A DNA stretch of 64,000 nt. It comes from Fibrobacter succinogenes. Lineage in GTDB: Bacteria; Fibrobacterota; Fibrobacteria; Fibrobacterales; Fibrobacteraceae. Below, in pieces: positions 53,403 through 60,787 of the stretch; position 1 is the first letter of the stretch; every line of letters begins with the position of its first letter. The stretch is from assembly GCA_902756345.1 (NCBI GenBank), contig CACVQR010000005.1, positions 62,001 to 126,000 on the forward strand, read 5' to 3'. Both the position numbers and the translations under genes were made by a program. The notes beneath the pieces are model-generated. The model searched no databases, was not told where the DNA came from, and worked only from the letters and a program-made list of their open reading frames with translations.

Positions 53403-53689
53403 ATAATTTCCTGTACTTAACGGGTTGTTGTTCAAAAAATATGGCTGAAATATAGAACGAATGCCCTGTAGTGGCAAGATATTTACTTTGAAATATCTGA
53501 AAATTTTAAAGTTTTTTTGAAAAGTTGTGCTTTTTTATACCTTGTACTCTAAAAAGTTTGCTGTTTTTTACTCTATTTTTGAAAAAGTCTTTGTTTTGAG
53601 CTTTTGAAATTGGTGTGTTTTGTGCTTAAATTTGCTAAAAATTAAATTTTGAATAAAGTAAATCGTGTACTTTTGAAGTGAAGCTTAAG
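53403..53689. other. AT-rich leader region of ilvBN
   Basis: No gene recognised. Long T runs separated by short words (AAAGTTTGCTG, GAAAAAGTC). I see no clear leader peptide rich in Val, Leu or Ile, so classical attenuation cannot be claimed. Confidence 0.5.
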
Positions 53690-53720
53690 TAAAAAGACCC
53701 TTTCGGAAGCCGAAAGAGTC
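53690..53720 (-). terminator. Terminator after the RidA gene
   Basis: GACCCTTTCGG and CCGAAAGAGTC arms (53696-53720) with a T run on the minus strand. Confidence 0.88.
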
Positions 53721-53755
53721 TCGGAAAGGACGTTTTTTATGAAAAATGGACTTTT

Positions 53756-54262
53756 TTAGCCTTCAATCCAGCCGTAACGTCCGTTGAACTTGGCTTCGGC
53801 CTTCAAAACCTGGAAAGTGCAGCTGATTTCGACTGCGACATTCTTGGGCAGGTTCGAAACGCCCACTGCCGTGCGGGCATGCTTTCCGTTTTCGCCGAAA
53901 ATTTTCACGGCAAGTTCGCTGGCTCCGTTCAGTACGGCCGGCTGTTCATGGAATCCGGCGGCAGACTGCACAAAACCTTGCATTTGCACGAGTCGAAGAG
54001 TTTCGTCTTCTTCAAGCAGCGTAAGTGCGGCGGCAACGTTGTTCATAAGGCAAATTGCAGCGCCTTCGGCAGCCTTTTCAACAGAAACTTCTGTCGGAAC
54101 GGAGCCGCAGAAAGCCGAAAAGTCTCCGTTAATCGAGGGCAGTTGGCCTGAAACGTAAATTGTGTCTCCATTACGAGTGGCTGGTACGTAGGCTGCGAGT
54201 GGTGCGGGGCATTTGGGGAGCGTCAGTCCTAATTCCTGAACTTTTTTAACAATCTGATCCAT
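53756..54262 (-). CDS. RidA-family protein
   Basis: 168 residues. RidA/YjgF pattern: NGDTIYVSGQLPSINGDF, then NNVAAALTLLEEDETLRLV, ARTAVGVSNLPKNVAVEI with the conserved Arg and the C-terminal acidic residue. It is slightly longer than typical (~130), like the RidA subgroup with an N-terminal extension. Family members hydrolyse reactive enamines formed by PLP enzymes, protecting among others branched-chain synthesis, which agrees with the ilvBN neighbour. Confidence 0.88.
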   Translation of the reverse strand: MDQIVKKVQELGLTLPKCPAPLAAYVPATRNGDTIYVSGQLPSINGDFSAFCGSVPTEVSVEKAAEGAAICLMNNVAAALTLLEEDETLRLVQMQGFVQSAAGFHEQPAVLNGASELAVKIFGENGKHARTAVGVSNLPKNVAVEISCTFQVLKAEAKFNGRYGWIEG

Positions 54263-54302
54263 TTTATTTTTCTCCAGTGAACTTTAATATACAATTTTAT
54301 CT

Positions 54303-54343
54303 AAAAAAAGAACAGCAATTTGTATGGGGTTTACAAATTGCTG
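54303..54343 (-). terminator. Terminator after the MFS-acyltransferase-ligase gene
   Basis: Perfect 12-nt arms CAGCAATTTGTA and TACAAATTGCTG (54313-54343), then TTCTTTTTTT on the minus strand. Confidence 0.9.
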
Positions 54344-54366
54344 TGTAATAGTCGTTTTAAATGGGG

Positions 54367-57300
54367 TTAGGCTTTGTTTTCAACAAGCTCCAAGGCCAGT
54401 TTCTTCATTCCGTTGAAGTCCCATTTGCCAGACCCCAGCTTCGGAATGTTGTCTACCACAAATACGGCACCAGGTTGCATGAGTGGCGGAATGCCCGACT
54501 TGCGGAGTGCGCGTGAAATTTCTTCTGCGTTGCCATCCTTGACCAAGAGCACGATTTTTTCACCCTTTGCGGAGTCGGGAACAGCGGTTACGGCGAATTC
54601 GTGTTCTCCCATAATGCCCGATTCGGCAATACGGAGTTCCACGGCGGTCAAAGATATCATTTCGCCGCCGAGCTTTGCAAAGCGGCTGTAACGACCGAGA
54701 ATCTGTACGAATCCGTCCGGAGTGAGCTTGCACTTGTCGCCGGTTTTGTACCAACGTCGACCTTCGATATTGATGACCACGGAGTCAGTCTTTTCTTTGT
54801 CCTTCAGGTAGCCCTTCATCACCTGGGGACCGGTCACGACCAGCATGCCTTCTTCGCCGTTGGGCAGGAATTCGTTGGTTTCCGGGTCGATGATGGCGCA
54901 GACGGAACCCGGTACGGACATGCCGATGCTTGAATTGTCGCTGCACTTTTCCATGGTCAGGAAGTCGTCCAACAATACGTTCGGGGCGTTGAGCGTTGCA
55001 AGCGGTGTAAGCTCGGTGCAACCGTAGCCTTCGTAAACATCCTTGCCGAACTTGAGCTTGAATGTTTCGCGCATTTCGGGGCGCAGCTTTTCGGCACCGG
55101 CAATGATGTAACGCAACGAATCCAAACACATCGGGTGGACCCAGCGGTTAATGGCAATGGCGCGCAGGAAAGTCGGAGTCCCCATCATAATGGTGGTCTT
55201 GTACTGGGCGCACACGCGGGCGAGCGTTTTGATGTCGGTCGGGTCGGGGCAGAGCACCATGGGCACTCCATCTAAAAGCGGCATCATATATGTCATGGTA
55301 AAACCGAACGAATGGAACAGCGGAAGTAACGATGTCATCACGTCGGTACGGCGGAGCTTGATAATGTGGTCTCCCTGCTGGGCGTTCGAGATCACGTTCT
55401 TGTGGGTGAGTTCAACACCCTTCGGTGTACCTTCGGAACCCGAACTGAACAGGATGACTGCATCGTCGTTCAGGTTGGCCGAGGTAAACCATAGATGGCG
55501 TAAAACCGCTGCCGGACAGAAATGGATGATAAATGTCGAAACTAGGCGACAGAAGGTCGATATTTTGGCTTCTTCTTCGTCCAGGTAAATCATCTGGCAT
55601 TTGCCGGCGATTTGTCCGAAGGCGACATTCTTTCCACAGAGCTTGTCGAAGAAGGCGTGGGTAGTAACCACTGTAGAAATGTCTGCCTTTTCGATGCAGC
55701 CAAGAATCGTATCGACCGGAGCGGAATAGTTCAGGTTCACCGTCGTCTTGCCGGTGCCGAGAATCGACATAATGCCAAGAGCTGCATCGCGGCTAGTCGA
55801 AAGCATAAAGCCCACATTGCGGTCACCCTTCGCGACAGACTTGATGACTTTGCCGAAGTGGTGGCACAATCGAATCATGTCGTAGCCGTTGACATGGTTG
55901 CCGGCGGGGTCAATCAGCATCACGCGGGAACGGCGCTTGCGCATAGCCTTGAACCAAAGCGGGACTATCGATGCGGAATGGTCCATGGCGGCATTCCAAA
56001 TATCGGTGTCCAGAAGTTCCAGGTCGTGGCGGATTTCTTTTTCGGTTGCGTTCGTAGGAAGCGGCTTCGAAAAACCGACGCTAATAATGCGGTTGAATGA
56101 CTGTGGACGGTTTACGCATTCGCTGGCGTGGCTGTAACGGCTGCCCCAAAGACCTTGAATATAGAACGGGACAATCGGGGTGTCTGTACCTTCGATGGCC
56201 TTGGAATAATCGAGCGAGAAGGTTGATACGAACGGGGTCTTCGAAACTTCGCCTTCAGGGAAAATCACGACCGCTTCGCCATTCAAGAGAGCCTTGTGGA
56301 TTTCTTCCATAGCGGGGCCTGGATCGCGGCGGTTAATGCTAATTAGGAAGTTCCCGTGGAAGAACCAACGCTGGTACCAGTCGGCGAATGTGTTGCGGTT
56401 GCTTGCAATGCGGAGAGGTCTCGGCGAAGCAATCTGGAGCACCGCCCAGTCGATAAAGCTGAAATGCGGACCCACCAAGAGAACCGGACCGGATTCGGGA
56501 ATGTTCTGCACACCCATGACCTTGACGCGGTAACGGAATACAAAGGCGAATGCAAAGCGGAGTGTTGCTCGCAAAAGGGCCATCGGGTTGTTCTTGAGGG
56601 TTGCAATAAAGCAAAGTGCAAGGATTACCGCTAAAATCATAAAGCAGTAATCGAGCGTAATCGGCGTAAAGATGAGGAGCAATGTTTGGCCGCCCATAAT
56701 CAGCACGAGTGCAGCCATCTGAATGCAGTTTGCCACTGCGTGAATGCGGCCTGCTGTATCGGGGCGGGTGTAGCTTTGAATGACCGTACGCAAAATCACG
56801 AAGGCGCAGCCGGCGCTCCAGCCGATAATGCCGTAAAGGATCGCCTGCAACCAGGCGTTATGTACGAACGGGAGTGCAAACATGGTAATAGCGGAGGCTA
56901 CTGCTGCAAACGGGATCAGGCCTGTTTCGACAAAGCCCTTGGAAGCCCAACTGGCAGAGAATGCTCCAACCACATAGCCGGCGGTCACGATGAACATGGA
57001 AATCGGAATCACGGCTGTGTTCAGCATGTTCGCCAAGTCTTGAATCAAAATCAAGAAAATCTGCGTCACGCCCCAAAAGGCGGCAAGACCAAGAATCGAA
57101 AGACGTACAATCGGGTGGCTCCAGGTGGCCGAGAAATTTCGCATGGGGGAACGCATCTTGAGGTTGTCGTGCGTCTCGCCGACCTTGATGCAAAAGCCTG
57201 CAATCGTTGTCACGACACTTAAGCCGAGATAAATCCAAAGCGTAAGGTCGATACTGATGGGCGAATCAGGCCTGCCAGAAAGTCCCATGGCGAAGAAAGC

Positions 57301-57759
57301 CGCTGCAGCAGTACCGAGAACAGAAAGCGCCATATACCAGGAGTTAATTTTAACGAGGTCTTCGCTTTCGACCATTTCCTTCATGATTCCAAGTTTGGCC
57401 GGGCTTAGTACCGCAAGGAATATTCCGTACAGCCCGAGGAGTCCGTAGGCGACCCATTCTGCGCCCGCCACGTAACAGACTACGACGGCAATCACGGAGG
57501 CAAGCATTCCCACCGAGGACCATGCCATGACGCGACCCTTGTGGAATCGGCCTGCAAAATAGCTGGCTGCCGGGAGCATAAAGATGCTCGGTGCAAAAAT
57601 GGCAAATTGTAAAAGCATGCTGCGCCACCAGAAGGCGGACCCCTCGAACGAGATGGACAGCCATCTCTGGAAATGGACGAACAGGCCCATTTGCACAAAA
57701 ATGCTACAGAAAACAAAAATTAGGTACGCAATGGAACTCTGGTACTTGGTCAGTTTCAT
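54367..57759 (-). CDS. LplT-Aas type fusion: MFS flippase, acyltransferase and acyl-ACP synthetase
   Basis: 1130 residues in three parts. Residues ~1-400 are a 12-helix MFS domain (ASYFAGRFHKGRVMAWSSVG). Residues ~415-610 are a PlsC-type acyltransferase with HFSFIDW in place of the usual HxxxxD context and FPEGEVSKT. Residues ~640-1130 are an AMP-forming ligase with ILFSSGSEGTPKGVELTHKN, YGCTELTP and YKTGDKCKLTPDGFVQILGR. This matches the lysophospholipid uptake and re-acylation system (LplT plus Aas), here joined in one chain. It works at the inner membrane in phospholipid repair. Confidence 0.9.
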   Translation of the reverse strand: MKLTKYQSSIAYLIFVFCSIFVQMGLFVHFQRWLSISFEGSAFWWRSMLLQFAIFAPSIFMLPAASYFAGRFHKGRVMAWSSVGMLASVIAVVVCYVAGAEWVAYGLLGLYGIFLAVLSPAKLGIMKEMVESEDLVKINSWYMALSVLGTAAAAFFAMGLSGRPDSPISIDLTLWIYLGLSVVTTIAGFCIKVGETHDNLKMRSPMRNFSATWSHPIVRLSILGLAAFWGVTQIFLILIQDLANMLNTAVIPISMFIVTAGYVVGAFSASWASKGFVETGLIPFAAVASAITMFALPFVHNAWLQAILYGIIGWSAGCAFVILRTVIQSYTRPDTAGRIHAVANCIQMAALVLIMGGQTLLLIFTPITLDYCFMILAVILALCFIATLKNNPMALLRATLRFAFAFVFRYRVKVMGVQNIPESGPVLLVGPHFSFIDWAVLQIASPRPLRIASNRNTFADWYQRWFFHGNFLISINRRDPGPAMEEIHKALLNGEAVVIFPEGEVSKTPFVSTFSLDYSKAIEGTDTPIVPFYIQGLWGSRYSHASECVNRPQSFNRIISVGFSKPLPTNATEKEIRHDLELLDTDIWNAAMDHSASIVPLWFKAMRKRRSRVMLIDPAGNHVNGYDMIRLCHHFGKVIKSVAKGDRNVGFMLSTSRDAALGIMSILGTGKTTVNLNYSAPVDTILGCIEKADISTVVTTHAFFDKLCGKNVAFGQIAGKCQMIYLDEEEAKISTFCRLVSTFIIHFCPAAVLRHLWFTSANLNDDAVILFSSGSEGTPKGVELTHKNVISNAQQGDHIIKLRRTDVMTSLLPLFHSFGFTMTYMMPLLDGVPMVLCPDPTDIKTLARVCAQYKTTIMMGTPTFLRAIAINRWVHPMCLDSLRYIIAGAEKLRPEMRETFKLKFGKDVYEGYGCTELTPLATLNAPNVLLDDFLTMEKCSDNSSIGMSVPGSVCAIIDPETNEFLPNGEEGMLVVTGPQVMKGYLKDKEKTDSVVINIEGRRWYKTGDKCKLTPDGFVQILGRYSRFAKLGGEMISLTAVELRIAESGIMGEHEFAVTAVPDSAKGEKIVLLVKDGNAEEISRALRKSGIPPLMQPGAVFVVDNIPKLGSGKWDFNGMKKLALELVENKA

Positions 57760-57774
57760 AAATCCTCAGTTAGA

Positions 57775-57870
57775 ACTTAGATCTTAGAACTTAGAGCTTT
57801 GAAGCTAGAATTTAGGGCTTAGATCTTAGAATATTCTCTAAGTTCTACAAGCGAAGCGTCTAAGTTCTAC
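57775..57870. repeat. Short tandem-like repeats of CTTAGAA / TAAGTTCTA
   Basis: Several copies of TTAGAACTTAGA and TCTTAGAA words, then the inverted CTAAGTTCTAC twice around AGCGAAGCGTC. Can form a hairpin between the aas-like and MetS-like genes. No gene. Confidence 0.6.
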
Positions 57871-57874
57871 CAAC

Positions 57875-57976
57875 TTATTTCTTCTTGAACACCTTGTAGA
57901 AGCAGAAGGTGCACATCCCGATAATACCTGCCCACGAAAGGACCATAAAAATCAGGCCGCTAGTAGAAAATTCCAT
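57875..57976 (-). CDS. MetS-like small subunit of the NSS transporter
   Basis: 33 residues, one hydrophobic helix (STSGLIFMVLSWAGIIGMCTFCF) and a basic end YKVFKKK. It begins 1 nt after the stop of the NSS transporter gene, with GGAGG just before it. This size, helix and position match MetS-type small subunits that accompany MetP-like sodium-dependent amino-acid transporters. Confidence 0.8.
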   Translation of the reverse strand: MEFSTSGLIFMVLSWAGIIGMCTFCFYKVFKKK

Positions 57977-57977
57977 G

Positions 57978-59627
57978 TTATGCCTCCTCGTCGGAATTGC
58001 CGACGGTCATATTCTGCTTGTGGAGAACGGTGGTCTTTCTGGCCGGGCCGTTCTCCTTCCAGGCGTAGTAGATGGCGATATTCAAGAGTACTACGAGTGC
58101 GAGCAGGAATCCGCGGACGCCCCAGGTAAAGCCAATCTGTGAGAATTCGCTACCGAGGAATGTGACCTTGGCGTCGGCCGGAACGTTGCTCAACAGGAGC
58201 ACGCCCATGCCGTCGTGAATGATCCAGGCGACTAGCACGATTGCTAGGTAAATCGGGCACACGTACATAATGATCGGCCTAAAGAATCGGGGAAGTTTCA
58301 ATGCGGCGCCGTCGTTCATCAATGCGAAAGCTTCGCATTCCGGCTTGCCGTCTTCGCCAATCACGTCGGATTTGCGGCGGCCGAGTACGAACGAGAAAAT
58401 GAACGCCTGAATGGTGCCGAGAACCACCAGCAAGAAGCTTCCGCCCCAAAAGTCGAGTTCATCGACCGCGCCTGCTGCAAGGCCGAAAATACCCACAAGG
58501 CCTCCCAGGAAGGTCACTGTACCGGTGGCGGTAATGGAGCCCTTGCGGCTAAATTTCAAGTCGTCTTCGCAGAAACTGATCAGGGGCTGGATAATCGAAA
58601 TGGCGCTCGTGACGCCCGCAATAAAGAGCATCGCGAACCACAGCGTCTGGAAGAATCCGCCAAAGGGTAGCTGGCCGAATACGAACGGCATGGTCTGGAA
58701 TCCGAGGCCGAAGGTGCCGAGCTTAGCGCATTCTTCGATGTTGTTGCCGGCAATGAGTACGGCCATCGGAATCACGATGGTGCCGCCAAGGATGATTTCT
58801 GCAAAGCCGTTGGTGGCACTTGCCGTTAAAGACGAAAGCACCAGGTCTTCCTTGGGCTTCAGGTAACTGGCGTAGCAGAAAACGATGCCCATACCGAGGC
58901 TCATGGTAAAGAAGACCTGACCAGAAGCCGCAAGCCAAACCGTGGGGTTGAGAATTTCGGAAAGGTTCGGGTTCCACACGAAAGCGAGTCCCTTACCGAT
59001 ATCGGTAATCGTAAGCACGCGCACCACGAGGATAATGCCCATAATCAAAAGAATCGGCATGGTAATCTTGTTCACGCGTTCAATGCCCTTGCGTACGCCG
59101 AACGACAGGAGCCCCATGTTGCAGGCGAAGGTGAGCAAGAAGAAGAGGATCGCGGCAGGAACCGGGCCGACCTTAGTGTTCAGCATGATGTAGTTGCCGA
59201 AGAATTCCTTCATCGGTTCGTAACCGCCGGCGACCACTTCCATCAGTTTGCCTGTGGCAGAGTAGTAGGTAAACGCGAGAATCCAAGACTGGATAAAGAT
59301 GTAGTAGAAGCTGATGAACAGCGGAGGCAAGAGCCCGAGCGAACCGAGGTACTTGGCCCAGGGTTTCTTGTTCAGAATGTAGTGGAATCCGCCGGGGGCG
59401 GTACCGTGGTGTTTGTTACCGGCAGCGCGGCCAAGCGTCCATTCCATCCAAGAAAGAGGAATGCCCAAAAGCAAGAAGGCAATGAGGTAAGGGATAATGA
59501 ATGCGCCGCCACCGTTTGTGGCTGCCTGCACCGGGAAACGCAAAAAGTTGCCAAGTCCGACGGCGGAACCCGCGACCGCGAGAATCACACCAAGTTTCGA
59601 ACCCCAGTTGTCTCTAGAGCTTTTCAT
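57978..59627 (-). CDS. Sodium-dependent NSS-family transporter
   Basis: 549 residues with 12 predicted helices. The N-terminus SSRDNWGSKLGVILAVAGSAVGLGNFLRFP has the NSS helix-1 signature with sodium-binding residues, and GIPLSWMEWTLGRAAG follows as in the family. It should import an amino acid with Na+. It is followed by a 33-residue MetS-like partner, which points to the MetP-type group (methionine/alanine), although substrate is not proven. Confidence 0.92.
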   Translation of the reverse strand: MKSSRDNWGSKLGVILAVAGSAVGLGNFLRFPVQAATNGGGAFIIPYLIAFLLLGIPLSWMEWTLGRAAGNKHHGTAPGGFHYILNKKPWAKYLGSLGLLPPLFISFYYIFIQSWILAFTYYSATGKLMEVVAGGYEPMKEFFGNYIMLNTKVGPVPAAILFFLLTFACNMGLLSFGVRKGIERVNKITMPILLIMGIILVVRVLTITDIGKGLAFVWNPNLSEILNPTVWLAASGQVFFTMSLGMGIVFCYASYLKPKEDLVLSSLTASATNGFAEIILGGTIVIPMAVLIAGNNIEECAKLGTFGLGFQTMPFVFGQLPFGGFFQTLWFAMLFIAGVTSAISIIQPLISFCEDDLKFSRKGSITATGTVTFLGGLVGIFGLAAGAVDELDFWGGSFLLVVLGTIQAFIFSFVLGRRKSDVIGEDGKPECEAFALMNDGAALKLPRFFRPIIMYVCPIYLAIVLVAWIIHDGMGVLLLSNVPADAKVTFLGSEFSQIGFTWGVRGFLLALVVLLNIAIYYAWKENGPARKTTVLHKQNMTVGNSDEEA

Positions 59628-59674
59628 TTTTCACATCCTTTCAAATTTTGGAACAAATGTAGAATATACTGCTT

Positions 59675-59703
59675 TTGTCTTCCCCGCGTAGGCGGGAATC
59701 TCC
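59675..59703. repeat. Dispersed GC-rich hairpin repeat
   Basis: CTTCCCCGCGTAGGCGGGAA followed by TCTCC; same family as 63524-63551. Confidence 0.65.
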
Positions 59704-59841
59704 TCTTGTTTTTTTGACGTTATTTACTCTTGTATACAGATTTCTTGAAAAATTCGGTGCTTTTTGTCTCGCTGAAGTCTATCTTTATATTCATAAACCG
59801 AGAGGGTGGGGTTACCCTCGCAGAAAAATAAAGGATGAATT

Positions 59842-60576
59842 ATGATCGACGTTAAGGGCAAATGGACCTTGATTACTGGCGGCTGCCGCGGAGTGGGCCG
59901 TCTCACCGCTATCGAAATGGCGAAGCTCGGCGCAAATATCATTCTGCAGGGCCGCGACAAGTCCCATGCTGAACCGGTAATGAACGAAATCAAGAAGTAC
60001 GGTGTCGAAGTCCGCGCAGTGGGTTGCAACCTCGAACATGCTTGCGAAATCGATGCCGCTCTCGCCGAGATCGATTCCTGGGGCGTGCAGGTCGACATCG
60101 TGTTCAACAACGCCGGCCTCATGAGCCACTACTTTACCGATTATCTCACCAATACCATGGAAGACTTCCACCAGGCCATGGCGGTGAACTTCTTTGCACC
60201 AATCAAGATCGCTTATCATTTTTTGCCGGGAATGATCAGTCGCGGCTTTGGCCGTATGCAGCTTACCACTAGTGGCATCGCCAACGAACCCGAACTCATG
60301 GGCTACGCCTGCGCCAAGGCTGCTCTGACAAAATTTGTCAAGGACTTTGCCTGCAAGCTGAATGGTACCGATGTCATGATGAACGTGATGGATCCGGGCT
60401 GGTTGCGCACCGATCTCGGTGGCCCCAACGCTCCTAACGCCCCCGAAAGCGTGATTCCGGGTTCCATGGTGTCTGTCATGCTCGACGACAAGAAGAGTGG
60501 CCGTTGGTTCAGCGCTCAGGAATTTACTGGCATGTCCCTTGCCGACGCTGTTGAAAAGGGCAAGTCTGTGGAGTAA
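59842..60576 (+). CDS. Short-chain dehydrogenase/reductase
   Basis: 244 residues. TGGCRGVG is the cofactor loop, FNNAG the structural motif, TTSG the catalytic Ser region and YACAK the Tyr-x3-Lys pair, all in the classical SDR order. AAGGATG precedes the ATG. Substrate unknown. Single-gene unit with its own terminator. Confidence 0.88.
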   Translation: MIDVKGKWTLITGGCRGVGRLTAIEMAKLGANIILQGRDKSHAEPVMNEIKKYGVEVRAVGCNLEHACEIDAALAEIDSWGVQVDIVFNNAGLMSHYFTDYLTNTMEDFHQAMAVNFFAPIKIAYHFLPGMISRGFGRMQLTTSGIANEPELMGYACAKAALTKFVKDFACKLNGTDVMMNVMDPGWLRTDLGGPNAPNAPESVIPGSMVSVMLDDKKSGRWFSAQEFTGMSLADAVEKGKSVE

Positions 60577-60608
60577 TTGTAAAATCGAGGTGTTTGAAAT
60601 TTTACAAT

Positions 60609-60645
60609 GGAGAAAGTCCTGCCTTCGGGTTGGGCTTTCTTTTTG
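60609..60645 (+). terminator. Terminator after the SDR gene
   Basis: AGAAAGTCC ... GGGCTTTCT stem with a T run; just upstream is another inverted repeat ATTGTAAAA / TTTTACAAT (60577-60608). Confidence 0.85.
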
Positions 60646-60787
60646 TAAAAAGATGTTTAGAAACGCGTTGGCTATTGGGCTCAAAAAAACTATAAAAAAA
60701 TATTACAAGGAAATTATTCTTCTCATTACTATTTTTTATGTGGGATTAATAAGGGATTGGTTTTTAACATAAACCAAAAGGTCTAGA

